Below are positions 1 to 10,345 of a stretch of 64,000 bases of DNA, one piece after another. How positions within the stretch are numbered: the first letter of the stretch is position 1; each line of letters opens with the position of its first letter. Source of the DNA: Sphingopyxis sp. H053. GTDB lineage: Bacteria > Pseudomonadota > Alphaproteobacteria > Sphingomonadales > Sphingomonadaceae. Where the stretch lies: contig NZ_LNRU01000007.1 of NCBI RefSeq assembly GCF_001468225.1, forward strand, positions 186,001-250,000, in the 5' to 3' direction. The notes below the pieces were generated by a model. The model made no database searches and had not been told where the DNA came from. It saw nothing but the letters and a program-made list of their open reading frames with translations. Position numbers and translations under genes: made by a program.

Positions 1-2
1 CT

Positions 3-2807
3 GTCGTCGAAGGGCTGCAGGTCTCGCAAGATATCGCGCAGACCGGCACGATCAGCAATAGCGGCACGATCACCGGAAGCGGGACCTTTGGCGCTGCGGT
101 CGCGGGCTTGCTCGATAGTGCCGAAGTAAACAATAGCGGCTCGATCTCTGGTGCAACCGACGGCGTCATCCTCGGTAATTTCGGGACCGCAATGCTCGTT
201 AACACCGGCGCAATCACGGGCGGCGGTCGGGGCGTATGGGGCGATGACAGCGGTGCGATCATCCTCGACAACGCAGGGACGATCACCGGTTCAGGCGGGA
301 TCGCTGTCCAGCTCGGCAGTTTCGACGATCGTGTCACTTTGCGAACCGGTAGCGTAATGTCCGGCGCCGTTGACGCAGGGGGCGGCAACGACAGCCTGAC
401 GCTCGATGGGGACGTCCTTGAACTGACCGAGGCGCAGCAGCTTACCGAAGCGACCGGGTTTGAGACACTCGACGTTGCGGCAGGCTATTGGTCGACCACA
501 GGCGTGGTCGGCGCATTCGATAGCGTTTCGATCGCCAGCGGTGCGTCGCTGCAGGTCAATGAAATTGATCTGGGCGCGGGCGATACTTCGTCGCCGATCC
601 TGACCCCTTCGGTTCGGACTGACGGCCTGCTCGTCTTGAACTTCGGTACCGACGATGTCGTGTCCGATCTGGCCGACCTGACCATCGACGGGACGGGGCA
701 GTTGCAGCTCATCGGCGACGCCGTGTTTACCGTAGACACCGCCAACATCGCGCACACTGGCGGAACGGTCATTTCCAATGGCGGCCTCGTCCTGACCGGG
801 CTGCTTCAGGGTGACGTGAAGACGGAAGGGACCGGCTTCTTCGAGCTGGGCGCCGGCGGAACCGAGGGCAGCTTCGCGGGCAATATCGTCAACGACGGGC
901 GCTTCGTTTTCAATCGTTCCGACAATTATGATTTTCTCGGCGCCTTCTCGGGCAGCGGCACCCTCGACAAGATGGGTGACGGCGCGCTGACCTTCATGGG
1001 TGACTATGCCTTCCAGGGGGTGACGAACATCCTTGGCGGCTCGGTGCGGATCGGTGGCACGATCGATCCGGGTACCGAATTCGACCTAGGCGAAGGCGGC
1101 ACGCTCGACATCACGGGCAAGGACCAGACGATCGGCGGTCTCGAAGGCGATGCGGGGTCGAGCGTCGTGATCGGCGACAGCCAGCTCACCGTCGATCAAT
1201 CTGGCAATACTGCTTTCGGCGGCGATATCTCGGGCACGGGCAGCCTGGTGAAAGAGGGCGCCGGCACGCTCAACCTCACCGGAAACAGCAGCTATACGGG
1301 CCCGACATCGGTCAACGGCGGCACGCTCGCGGTAAACGGTTCGATCGCCTCGCCGGTGACCGTCAACAGCGGCGGAACGCTCGGCGGCAATGGCGCCGTG
1401 GGATCGACGACAGTCGCCAGCGGCGGGACGATTGCGCCGGGCAACTCGATCGGCCAGCTGACCGTGAATGGCGACCTCGCCTTCGCTGCAGGCTCGGTCT
1501 ACGAAGTCGAGGTTAACGCAGCGGGCGCCGCAGATCGCCTCGATGCGACGGGTGCTGTGACGATCGCCAGCACGGCGAGCGTGGCGGTCTTGGCCGAGGA
1601 CGGCAACTATAACCCGCGCACCGACTATGTAATTCTGACAGGCGGTGCGGGAATCACAGGGACGTTCGGTTCGGTGACGACCGACCTCGCCTTCCTCGAT
1701 CCGCTTCTGCGCTACAGCACCAACTCGGTGACGCTGTCGCTCTATCGCAACGATATCGATTTCGCCGATATCGCGGTGGGCTTTAACCAAGCGAGCGTGG
1801 CGGCCGCGGTTCAGGCACTTGGCGTCGACAATCCGCTGTACGAAGCGGTGCTGGTCCAGAATGCGGCGACCGCACAGGCGAGCTTCGGCGACCTGTCGGG
1901 CGAAATTCTGGCTAGCACGATCAGCGGCCTGACCGACGACAGTCGTCATCTGCGTAATGCCTTGATTGGCATGAAGGCTCCCGAAGAGGGCGGTGCGTTC
2001 GTTTGGGGCTCGGCCTTTGGCGGCTGGGGAGAATTTGACGCGGCGCGCGGGAATTTCGCGATGGACACCGATCACAAGGGTCTGGTCGCGGGCGTCGGTT
2101 TTGGCGGTAGCGGCTTCGCTGCAGCGCTTTCGGCAGGTATCGGCGGGTCGGACTTCCGCTTCGGCGGGCGCAATGACCATGCAAACGTGGAAAGCAAATA
2201 TATCGCGGCCCATGCCACTTATGGCGCGGAAGGCGGTCTGCGCGGCACCATCGGTGTCAGCTATGCCTGGCACGACATCGATACGACCCGCGCGATCAAC
2301 GGCGCGCCGCTGGCTCAAACGCTTTCGTCGAAGCGGGACGCTGACACGCTGCAGATCTTTGGCGAGATCGGTTACGACATTGTCACGGGCAATACGGCGA
2401 TCACACCCTTTGCCCGACTGGCGCATGTCGATACCGGCAGCGATGCTTTCGCTGAAACCGGCGGCGACGCGGCACTGACCGTCGCGAAGGGCGATCAGAA
2501 GACCACCTTCGTCAGTCTTGGCGGGCGTGCGCAATTAAACGCCGGTCAGCCAGGCTTCCAGCCTTATGTGTCGGCTGCCTGGAACCGAGCGTTCAACGAC
2601 CGCGCCGCACCGATTGCATCTCGGTTCACGGCCGGAGGACCTACGTTCGGCATCCTTGGCACGGCTATCCCGAAGAACTCAGCCGAAGTCGAAGCCGGAT
2701 TTGAATATACCACGGGCTCGTTTCATCTCGGCGCTGCTTACACCGGCACGCTGGCATCGGACCGCAACTCCCATGGTGCAAGGGTAACTGCGCGCATCGC
2801 CTTCTGA
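3..2807 (+). CDS. Autotransporter, C-terminal part (5' end outside window)
   Basis: Secreted or surface-exposed type V protein: a beta-helical passenger followed by an outer-membrane beta-barrel that carries it across the outer membrane. The frame is open from the window edge, so the signal peptide and passenger start are missing; a TTG at 108 is only an internal codon. Visible are Gly/Asn/Thr-rich beta-strand repeats (SNSGTITGSG and similar), a PATR-type repeat near residues 412-445 of the visible part (KEGAGTLNLTGNSSYTG), and from about residue 660 an autotransporter barrel that ends in Phe (RVTARIAF), as expected for BAM recognition. Function of the passenger is unknown. Confidence is high for the family. 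Confidence 0.93.
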   Translation, partial: VVEGLQVSQDIAQTGTISNSGTITGSGTFGAAVAGLLDSAEVNNSGSISGATDGVILGNFGTAMLVNTGAITGGGRGVWGDDSGAIILDNAGTITGSGGIAVQLGSFDDRVTLRTGSVMSGAVDAGGGNDSLTLDGDVLELTEAQQLTEATGFETLDVAAGYWSTTGVVGAFDSVSIASGASLQVNEIDLGAGDTSSPILTPSVRTDGLLVLNFGTDDVVSDLADLTIDGTGQLQLIGDAVFTVDTANIAHTGGTVISNGGLVLTGLLQGDVKTEGTGFFELGAGGTEGSFAGNIVNDGRFVFNRSDNYDFLGAFSGSGTLDKMGDGALTFMGDYAFQGVTNILGGSVRIGGTIDPGTEFDLGEGGTLDITGKDQTIGGLEGDAGSSVVIGDSQLTVDQSGNTAFGGDISGTGSLVKEGAGTLNLTGNSSYTGPTSVNGGTLAVNGSIASPVTVNSGGTLGGNGAVGSTTVASGGTIAPGNSIGQLTVNGDLAFAAGSVYEVEVNAAGAADRLDATGAVTIASTASVAVLAEDGNYNPRTDYVILTGGAGITGTFGSVTTDLAFLDPLLRYSTNSVTLSLYRNDIDFADIAVGFNQASVAAAVQALGVDNPLYEAVLVQNAATAQASFGDLSGEILASTISGLTDDSRHLRNALIGMKAPEEGGAFVWGSAFGGWGEFDAARGNFAMDTDHKGLVAGVGFGGSGFAAALSAGIGGSDFRFGGRNDHANVESKYIAAHATYGAEGGLRGTIGVSYAWHDIDTTRAINGAPLAQTLSSKRDADTLQIFGEIGYDIVTGNTAITPFARLAHVDTGSDAFAETGGDAALTVAKGDQKTTFVSLGGRAQLNAGQPGFQPYVSAAWNRAFNDRAAPIASRFTAGGPTFGILGTAIPKNSAEVEAGFEYTTGSFHLGAAYTGTLASDRNSHGARVTARIAF

Positions 2808-2840
2808 TTAGCGACCCGTCGGAAGGGCGAAACGCTCGGT

Positions 2841-2884
2841 ATGAGGTCGAGGCGACTTTGGTCACCTCGGCCTCATTTCTTTCT
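2841..2884 (+). terminator. Intrinsic terminator of the autotransporter gene
   Basis: A 16-bp stem (ATGAGGTCGAGGCGAC pairing with GTCACCTCGGCCTCAT, two wobble positions) with a short loop is followed by TTCTTTCT. It lies 33 bp after the autotransporter stop. Confidence 0.85.
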
Positions 2885-3073
2885 GCATCATATGGTCGTG
2901 CCGCTGGGAGCAATTTGCGAACGGCTTCTTTCGCAAATTCTCTCCTGAAAGCGGTCAGTCTCCAATCGGCCAAAAGGCGATTGCACTCCGCTGCGTTTCG
3001 CATCCAAATGACGTCCAGCGACCGTCTGTAAGTTGCCGCCGCGTTTGGTCGCCTCGCCGATTTGGAGATTTTG

Positions 3074-3481
3074 ATGCGCTCTTTGCTTGTCCTGTCGTTC
3101 GTTCTGACGACTGCTACCATCGCCAACGCAGAAGGATCGGGCGGCAGCTCAGCAGACGGCCGCTTCGACATAGGTGGGCGCTCTATCCAACTGACATGCC
3201 TCGGGTCCGGCGCGCCCACCGTCGTTGTCGATGCCGGGATGGGAACAGCGCCTGCCGAAGATCCGGGCTGGCGAGGGATTGCAGCCAAGGTTGCCGAACA
3301 CGCTCGTGTCTGTCTCTACGATCGGGCCGGCCTTGGCGCGAGCGGGGCTGCGCCTGAACGCGTCCGAACCAGCGCTGATGCTTCGGCGGATTTGCGTATG
3401 CCTTCCTGTTCTTCGCGTTTGGAACGGCACGCCAGCCGAAATCAAAGCCATCAAAGCGACACCAGTCCCTCTCAGTTTTAA
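3074..3481 (+). pseudogene. Truncated alpha/beta hydrolase
   Basis: The first about 100 residues match the start of a secreted alpha/beta hydrolase: a signal peptide (MRSLLVLSFVLTTATIANA), then GGRSIQLTCLGSG, VVVDAGMG and the strand-turn VCLYDRAGLGASG. The family is normally near 300 residues, but similarity stops about 15 residues later, before the nucleophile elbow (G-x-S-x-G), and the frame ends in unrelated sequence. No catalytic Ser or His remains, so this is a broken gene. Start chosen at ATG 3074 because GGAG sits 6-7 bases upstream; a TTG at 3062 is also in frame. It lies at the edge of the mobile region, which probably caused the truncation. Confidence 0.65.
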
Positions 3482-3692
3482 GGAAGGCGCCCAAGCTTGC
3501 GGAGGGCCTTTGCGTGCCGTCGACCTGATTGATTGGCATCTCCGGTTCGGAACGGAAGAAACTGCGTTTGCAGCAGTCAATCACATCGCCGATCGCCACG
3601 CGGCATATCGTCCGCATGTTCGGAAAGCGACGAAGGACATCGACCGCGTGATGGCGCGGATCCCCGTCATCGATATTCGTCACGTCGCGAAA

Positions 3693-3726
3693 GTCCGCTA
3701 TTCCCATTTGGCGCCCAGAAGCGGTC
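3693..3726. repeat. GTCCGCT...AGCGGTC hairpin-like repeat
   Basis: GTCCGCT at 3693-3699 faces AGCGGTC at 3720-3726 as an imperfect inverted repeat. The 15-mer AAGCGGTCAGTCTCC at 3719-3733 is also present at 2949-2963, so the same short sequence flanks both sides of the truncated hydrolase. It belongs with the related hairpins at 3858, 15426 and 23222. Confidence 0.5.
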
Positions 3727-3857
3727 AGTCTCCTAACGTTGAGAGTTTCGGACGCCGCCAGGCGTCAGAAAGTCTTCGGTGCCCGAACCGCGGTGGTCAT
3801 ATGGTGTGAGCTATGGGGAAAGCTGTTTTGCGGCGATGGTGGGATAGCCCCGTGTTA

Positions 3858-3963
3858 CCCAAAAGCGGACGTGCGCGATAGCGGACCGTCTGGATTTAGA
3901 TCGCAAAAGCGGACGCCAAAAAGCGGACGGACCGATTTTGGTGGTGCGACGTCTGCTTTTGGG
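3858..3963. repeat. Inverted repeat with AAAAGCGGAC arms
   Basis: CCCAAAAGCGGAC at 3858-3870 is mirrored by GTCTGCTTTTGGG at 3951-3963, with one mismatch. Two more AAAAGCGGAC copies lie between them (3904-3927). No gene is seen from 3482 to 4037; the stretch holds only these repeats and remnants next to the IS91 transposase. Confidence 0.6.
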
Positions 3964-4037
3964 CAGCGCCGTCGCGAGCGGGTCCGCTTCCAGGCGCGGG
4001 TCTGCCCTGGACGAGGAAGGCGACGGGCCGTGCCGGG

Positions 4038-5228
4038 TCACGGCGCAGGTGTCCCGGGTGCGAGGGATGGCGGTGGCGGCGCGCGGGACTGGTAGCGGCG
4101 CTCGAACACTTCGATGATGATCATGGTACCGCCGCAGCACGGGCAGGTCGGCTGGGGCCCTGCATCGTCGGCTGGCTCGACGGTCGGCGGAGGTGCGACA
4201 TCGAGCAGGCGGCGGGCGTGTTCGAGATGGTCCTTGCGCCTTGCGCTGGCGAGGAGGCCATAGTGGCGGATGCGGTGGAACCCGCGCGGCAGGGCGTGGA
4301 GGAGGAAGCGGCGGATGAACTCGTCAGCGGCGAGGGTCATGACCTGCTGCCGTCCGGGGCCGGCCTTGCGGTAGTCCTTGTAGCGGAAGGTGACGCCTTC
4401 CTCGTCGAACCGGAGGAGGCGGCTGTGCGATATGGCGACCCGGTGGGTGTAGCGCGCGAGGTAAGCGAGCACCGCCTCGGGACCAGCGAACGGCGGCTTG
4501 GCATAGACCACCCAGCGCTTCTTCCTGACGGGTGAGAGGTGCCGCAGGAACGCGTGTCGTTCGGCGAGAGGCGCGAGGCTGCCAAAGAAGGCGAGCTTGC
4601 CGGCATCGTGCAGCGCGCGCAGCCGGGTGAGGAACAGGCGGCGGAAGAGCGCGCCGAGTACGCGGACCGGGAGCAGGAAGGCGGCGCGCGCCGATATCCA
4701 GCGCGTTCCATCGCGGGAGATGCCGCCGCCGGGCACGATCATGTGGATGTGCGGATGATGGGTGAGCGCCGAGCCCCAGGTGTGGAGGACGGCGGTGATG
4801 CCGATCCGGGCGCCGAGGTGCCTGGGGTCGGCGGCGATGGTCAGCATCGTATCGGCCGCGGCCTTGAACAGCAGATCATAGACCATCGCCTTGTTGTGGA
4901 AGGCGATCGCGGCGACCTCGGCAGGCAGGGTGAACACGACGTGGAAATAGCCGACCGGGAGCAGGTCGGCCTCGCGCGCTTCGAGCCAGCTGCGCGCAGC
5001 GGCGCCCTGGCACCTTGGGCAGTGCCGGTTGCGGCAGCTGTTATAGGCGATCCGCCAGTGCCCGCAGTCGGCGCAGGCCTCGATATGACCGCCGAGCGCG
5101 GCGGTGCGGCAATGCTCGATCGCCGACATGACCTTGAGCTGATGCAGGCTCAGATGCCCGGCTTGGGCGGCGCGGTAGGTTGGCCCAGCGGCACGGAAGA
5201 TGTCGGCGACCTCGAGTGAGGCGCGCAT
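4038..5228 (-). CDS. IS91-family transposase (HUH, Y1-type)
   Basis: Rolling-circle transposase of the IS91 group. The N-terminal zinc-binding domain shows CADCGHW and CRNRHCPRCQG. The catalytic domain has the HUH motif (HPHIHMIVPGG) and a downstream Tyr in ARYTHRVAISHSRLL that would attack the DNA. A second C-x2-C pair (CPCCGG) lies near the C-terminus. At 396 residues it is full length. It starts 5 bp after the stop of the upstream tyrosine recombinase on the same strand, a common two-gene arrangement for IS91 relatives, so the two were probably co-transcribed before the recombinase was broken. The outer ends of the element could not be fixed from sequence. Confidence 0.92.
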   Translation of the reverse strand: MRASLEVADIFRAAGPTYRAAQAGHLSLHQLKVMSAIEHCRTAALGGHIEACADCGHWRIAYNSCRNRHCPRCQGAAARSWLEAREADLLPVGYFHVVFTLPAEVAAIAFHNKAMVYDLLFKAAADTMLTIAADPRHLGARIGITAVLHTWGSALTHHPHIHMIVPGGGISRDGTRWISARAAFLLPVRVLGALFRRLFLTRLRALHDAGKLAFFGSLAPLAERHAFLRHLSPVRKKRWVVYAKPPFAGPEAVLAYLARYTHRVAISHSRLLRFDEEGVTFRYKDYRKAGPGRQQVMTLAADEFIRRFLLHALPRGFHRIRHYGLLASARRKDHLEHARRLLDVAPPPTVEPADDAGPQPTCPCCGGTMIIIEVFERRYQSRAPPPPSLAPGTPAP

Positions 5229-5233
5229 CGGCC

Positions 5234-6056
5234 TCAGCCGTCGGGTGCCTCCTCACTCGGCGATGCGAGCGCGAGCCTGTCGAGCGGACTGACGATCGAG
5301 CGGACAGTCTTGGTGGCAACCTGGGTATAGAAGGCGGTGGTGTTTAGCTTGGCGTGACCGAGCAGCGCCTGGATGACGCGGATATCGACGCCGTCCTCGA
5401 GCAGGTGGGTGGCAAAGCTGTGGCGCAGGGTGTGCGGTCCGACGCGCTTGTCGATGTCTGCTGCTTCAGCGGCTTCGACGACGACGCGGTAGAGCTGGCG
5501 GGTGCTGATCGGCACTGCGGCGCTCTGTCCGGGGAAGAGCCATCCGTCGGGAACGAGGATGCCCTGTTGCCGCCCCGCGCGCCACCAGTCGCGCAGCAGC
5601 AGGAGTAGGCCTTCGGGCAGCATGGCGTTGCGGTAGCGGCCGCCTTTGCCGCGCTCGATCCGCAGCAGCATCCGCTTGCTGTCGATATCGGTGACCTTCA
5701 GCGCCGATACCTCGGCGACGCGCAAGCCTGCGCCATAGGCGACCGACAGCGCCGCCTGGTGCTTGAGGGTGCGGGTCGCATCGAGCAGGCGCTTCACCTC
5801 GGCCATCGTCAGCACGACTGGGATCTTGCGCACCTGCCTGGTGCGGACGAGCTTGCGCGCGAGGTCGGGGCGGTCGAGCGTGTGCGTGAAGAAGAACCTC
5901 AGAGCACCCACGATGCTGTTCATGGTCGGCGCCGGGACGCCCGCTTGTTGCTGCTCGATCTGGAACTGCCGGACATCCTCGGCGCTCGCGGTGTGCGGCG
6001 AGCGCCCGAGCCAGGTCGCGAACCGCCCGACGTCGCGCAGATAATTACGCTGCGTC
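5234..6056 (-). pseudogene. Tyrosine recombinase, C-terminal part, split by IS21 insertion
   Basis: Site-specific integrase of the XerC/phage type. All catalytic positions are present: Arg in GAGLRVAEVSALK, a Lys in the beta-hairpin, HTLRHSFATHLLE, GHAKL and the Tyr of TTAFYTQVA. An internal ATG at 5923 gives 229 residues, but the frame stays open upstream through a SAM-like core-binding segment (TQRNYLRDVGRFATWLGR) until it hits the IS21 end at 6057. The missing first 28 codons lie beyond the insertion at 7570-7655. Removing the insertion and one GCGTC copy restores one frame of about 302 codons. It precedes the IS91 transposase by 5 bp. Confidence 0.9.
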
Positions 6057-7415
6057 TGTCAATGGGCCCTGAAGTTTCCGCAGATGTGGGCAGTTAAAAT
6101 TCCCGATGTCGGTGGTTGGGGGGGCGGTGATCAGCCGTGCTCGGGATCTTGATTTCCTTTCATTGGTGGTCGGCCGCGGCGCTTCGGCGCTGGCGGATTG
6201 AACGAGGCGGCGCTGCGCAGGTTTTCGGGCACGAGAGCGGCGTGCTCTCGCATGCGATAGCTGGATCCCTCGATCTGGATGCGGCCGTCCGGTGCGATGG
6301 CGCCGATCGATACGATATTGCCGGCGCCCTTCGAGCACGGAGTGCTCGGCAACAACGATGCCCCGGTCGATGATACGGATCAGGTCCGGCAGTTGCTCGA
6401 TCTCGACGATCCGGCGCGCCCGGTCGGGCACGCTATAGAAGTTGCCGCCAACCGATACGAAGCCGTCATGGGTCACCCGCCTCTCGAGCTTCAGGACCGC
6501 ATTGAAGCGGTGCTCAGGCAGGCGCTGCAGCTCGCCCTGCTCTTCGGCAAAGGCTTCGGTGACCACGCGCTGGGTCGTGCCATGGACCCGCACGTTGGCG
6601 ACCGTGTCGAGCCAGACGATAAGCTGGGCATTGAGGTCCTCCATGTTGCGGAAGGAGCGTCCCAGGAAGAAGTCCTCGCGGATATAACGGAACGGCCGCT
6701 CGACTTTCCCTTTCGTCTTCGCACGATAGGGTCGACACGCCCTCGGCTGGAAGCGATAGTGCTTCGCCAGCGCCAGCAGCGAGCTGTTGTAAACGATGTG
6801 GCCCTGATCGTCCTCACCCGTGACCGCCGTCTTCATCCGGTCGTAGAGGATTTCGATCGGTACGCCGTCCATCGCCTCGAACGCCTGCATATGGCAACGC
6901 AGCAGCGTCTGGAGATCCTGGTGCAGCACAAAGCGAGCGAAGAGGAAGCGCGAGTAGCCCAGCACCATGCTGAACAGCCAGACAATGCGCGCCATGCCAG
7001 GATCATCGGTAAATTCGACGACGAAGCGCGCGAAGTCGACCTGGCCCTGTACGCCCGCCCTGGTTTCAAAGCGGACCTCGTAAGGCTTGGGATCGTGATC
7101 GGGACGGATCGCCGCCAGGTAACGCTTCACCGCCGTGTAGGCGCCCGAGTAGCCCATTTCCCTGATCTCGCGGGTCAGGCGCGACGCCGTCAGGTCCGGG
7201 AACGTCATGATGCGCTCGCGCAGGAACTCCATGTAAGGCGCGATCTTGCACGGCCGTCCGATCTTTCGCGGACCATAGGCCGGCGCTTCCACGCCGCGCT
7301 CGATATATTTGCGAACGGTCTTGGGATCGCGGCCCGTCCGGCGGGCAATCGCCGTCACCGACAGCCCCTGCCGATGCAACTCCAATATCATCATCGCTTC
7401 TCCAAGTCGGATCAT
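6045..7415 (-). CDS. istA: IstA-like DDE transposase of IS21 family
   Basis: Transposase with an N-terminal helix-turn-helix (GLSVTAIARRTGRDPKTVRKYI) and an rve-type DDE core (QVDFARFVVEF, then LYDRMKTAV and KGKVERPFRYIREDFF), followed by the small beta-barrel domain (HDGFVSVGGNFYSVP). The last about 75 residues in this frame are Arg-rich and run through the terminal repeat into flanking DNA. From about 6340 downward the neighbouring frame reads more like protein (IQIEGSSYRMREHAALVPEN, then KRRGRPP, stop at 6131), so a frameshift near 6290-6350 is likely and the C-terminus here is uncertain. No istB follows. Confidence 0.8.
   Translation of the reverse strand: MIRLGEAMMILELHRQGLSVTAIARRTGRDPKTVRKYIERGVEAPAYGPRKIGRPCKIAPYMEFLRERIMTFPDLTASRLTREIREMGYSGAYTAVKRYLAAIRPDHDPKPYEVRFETRAGVQGQVDFARFVVEFTDDPGMARIVWLFSMVLGYSRFLFARFVLHQDLQTLLRCHMQAFEAMDGVPIEILYDRMKTAVTGEDDQGHIVYNSSLLALAKHYRFQPRACRPYRAKTKGKVERPFRYIREDFFLGRSFRNMEDLNAQLIVWLDTVANVRVHGTTQRVVTEAFAEEQGELQRLPEHRFNAVLKLERRVTHDGFVSVGGNFYSVPDRARRIVEIEQLPDLIRIIDRGIVVAEHSVLEGRRQYRIDRRHRTGRPHPDRGIQLSHARARRSRARKPAQRRLVQSASAEAPRPTTNERKSRSRARLITAPPTTDIGNFNCPHLRKLQGPLTDAA
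6052..6056. repeat. Target-site duplication GCGTC, left copy
   Basis: GCGTC directly abuts the TGTCA terminus of the IS21-type element. The matching copy is at 7565-7569. A duplication of 4-8 bp is typical for IS21-family insertion. Confidence 0.85.
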
Positions 7416-7564
7416 CGGCGCCGCCTCCCATCAGGAGACCTTCTCGCGCCGATTTTGGCGTTCCCCAATGAGCCGGGGTTAACCCCGGCTCATTGGGGAA
7501 CCAGGTCCAACAATCGGGGAATTTTCAAAGCCCACTTTTGCGGAGAATTACACGCCCACTGACA
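6057..7564 (-). mobile_element. IS21-family insertion sequence (istA only)
   Basis: About 1.5 kb bounded by TGTCA at 6057 and TGACA at 7564. The ends share extended inverted repeats: TGTCAATGGGC, then TCCGCA, GTGGGC and AAAATTCCC at the left, matched on the other strand by TGTCAGTGGGC, TCCGCA, GTGGGC and AAAATTCCCC at the right. It is flanked by 5-bp GCGTC duplications. It carries an IstA-like transposase, but there is no room for istB (the ATP-binding helper), so it is a shortened derivative or depends on another copy for transposition. Confidence 0.88.
7460..7501. repeat. 42-bp perfect palindrome inside IS21
   Basis: The half GTTCCCCAATGAGCCGGGGTT is followed at once by its exact reverse complement, centred between 7480 and 7481. 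It lies between the istA start and the right terminal repeat, so it could be an operator or a hairpin in the istA leader. Confidence 0.9.
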
Positions 7565-7569
7565 GCGTC
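7565..7569. repeat. Target-site duplication GCGTC, right copy
   Basis: Second copy of the 5-bp duplication, directly after TGACA of the IS21-type element. Confidence 0.85.
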
Positions 7570-7655
7570 TCCTTCGAGAAGCGGCGCATGGTCATGTCGT
7601 CGATCAGGCGCTGGCGCGGCGGGCTGATCGGGCCAATCTGGATAAGCTCGTTCAT
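7570..7655 (-). pseudogene. Tyrosine recombinase, N-terminal fragment
   Basis: Start codon and first 28 codons of the recombinase that continues at 5234-6056. They read MNELIQIGPISPPRQRL, then IDDMTMRRFSK, and join through one hybrid Glu codon to TQRNYLRDV on the other side of the IS21 element. An SD-like GAGGAG lies just upstream of the ATG at 7655. The peptide matches the usual start of this integrase type. Confidence 0.85.
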
Positions 7656-7849
7656 CGTTCGACTCCTCAGGTAAAGGAGCCGAAAGGGTCTGCCTGCGGC
7701 AGCCCGCGTTCAATCAGGTGCGGCGATCGCTGGGCCGCTTTACATCGAAGCTAGCACCAATCCGCGGAGCGGTTCGTGCATCGGCCAAGACGGGTTCTGC
7801 GCCGTGGCGCGGCGGTGATAACTTTATCATCCGTCGTGCCTATGGAACG

Positions 7850-8029
7850 CTAAGACGGCATGCTCGCAAGGTCTTCAAGGACCGCGGCCCAATAAGCGAT
7901 TTCCTGACCGTTGCCGCGTTCACGAGCCCACTCGAGTTGCCTTGCCACGAGCTGCTTGGCCTCGTTTCCGTGTCGTAGCTTCAGTTGGGCTGAGCAGCCG
8001 CGAACGTTTTGACTGCCGTAAAAGGGCAT
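7850..8029 (-). CDS. Small hypothetical protein (59 aa)
   Basis: Unrecognised small basic protein, MPFYGSQNVRGC at the N-terminus and a helical C-terminal half (EAKQLVARQLEWARERG, then AYWAAVLEDL). The alternation of charged and hydrophobic residues and the good codon usage suggest a real protein. Start chosen at ATG 8029 because GGAGG lies 9 bases upstream; an in-frame ATG at 8065 has no ribosome site. It lies just downstream of groEL on the same strand. The region 7656-7849 shows no other gene. Confidence 0.6.
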   Translation of the reverse strand: MPFYGSQNVRGCSAQLKLRHGNEAKQLVARQLEWARERGNGQEIAYWAAVLEDLASMPS

Positions 8030-8072
8030 GACAGTTCCCTCCGCATTCTCCTTGGTTGCGAACATGAAGGGG

Positions 8073-8100
8073 ATAGGGCGGCGGTCGCCCGCCGCCCTAT
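8073..8100 (-). terminator. Strong hairpin after groEL
   Basis: A perfect 12-bp stem (ATAGGGCGGCGG with CCGCCGCCCTAT, loop TCGC) starts 5 bp after the groEL stop. There is no U-run, so it may stabilise the 3' end or act as a weak terminator. Confidence 0.55.
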
Positions 8101-8104
8101 CTCG

Positions 8105-9748
<1,644 letters not shown>

Positions 9749-9770
9749 TCAGTTGGTGATGAGTGCGGCA

Positions 9771-10085
9771 TCAGGCCGCCTGCTTGAGCGCCTCGGCCTG
9801 CTCGATCACGCCGAGGATGTCGCTCTCCTTCATGATGAGCAGTTCCTCGCCGTCGATGCGGACCTCGGTTCCCGACCATTTGCCGAACAGGATCCGGTCG
9901 CCGGCCTTAACGTCGAGCGCGGCGATGGTGCCGTCCTCGGCGCGGGCGCCCGGACCGACGGCGACGACTTCGCCTTCCTGCGGCTTTTCCTTGGCGGTGT
10001 CGGGGATGATGATGCCGCCCGAGGTCTTCTCCTCGGCTTCGATGCGGCGGACGACCACACGGTCGTGCAAGGGACGGAAATGCAT
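9771..10085 (-). CDS. groS: Co-chaperonin GroES (10 kDa)
   Basis: Seven-subunit lid of the GroEL chamber. At 104 residues it matches the family, with [12 protein letters not shown] at the N-terminus, the mobile-loop region ([19 protein letters not shown]), [16 protein letters not shown] and [13 protein letters not shown]. Start chosen at ATG 10085 because GGAGG lies 6 bases upstream. First gene of a groES-groEL operon. No CIRCE repeat (TTAGCACTC-N9-GAGTGCTAA) was seen; regulation appears to be by a sigma-32-like promoter. Confidence 0.98.
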   Translation of the reverse strand: MHFRPLHDRVVVRRIEAEEKTSGGIIIPDTAKEKPQEGEVVAVGPGARAEDGTIAALDVKAGDRILFGKWSGTEVRIDGEELLIMKESDILGVIEQAEALKQAA

Positions 10086-10155
10086 GCATAACCTCCATGT
10101 TGCATAGCGATATGATAAGCCGGCGCGCCTGTCCGGGACGCGCGGCGCCGATGAG

Positions 10156-10184
10156 CTAGGAAGCGGAATTTTTTGCTTCAAGAG
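10156..10184 (-). promoter_or_regulatory. Sigma-32-like promoter of groES-groEL
   Basis: On the minus strand CTTGAA is followed after 16 bases by CCTAGC, within CTTGAAGC...ATTCCGCTTCCTAGC. Nearly the same block precedes the Hsp20 gene at 11521-11549. It lies about 70 bp upstream of the groES start. Confidence 0.65.
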
Positions 10185-10345
10185 GGTCGACGAAAATTTT
10201 TTCGCATTCGCGCCAGCGCAAAACAAATCCCCCTTATCAAGGGGCTGACACCTCTTGACTCGACTCGCTTCCTTTCCAAAATCTCTGGTCGCGGCAGCCT
10301 GCCGCACGACAGGAAAGGAAAGGCTACAAGGAAGGAGGCACGATC

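Noticed and set aside
1086..2534. A 482-codon open frame antisense to the autotransporter
   Set aside because: No domain, Arg-rich composition, and the other strand carries a well-supported protein.
3482..3809. The rest of the alpha/beta hydrolase in another frame
   Set aside because: The frame from 3225 reads on but shows no nucleophile elbow, no catalytic His and no convincing likeness to the family.
10255..10290. A sigma-32-like promoter on the plus strand before the 75-aa gene
   Set aside because: CTTGAC and GCTTCCTT are present but only 7 bases apart, too close for a promoter.
10086..10345. A CIRCE element upstream of groES
   Set aside because: No TTAGCACTC-N9-GAGTGCTAA or near match was seen; a sigma-32-like promoter explains control better.
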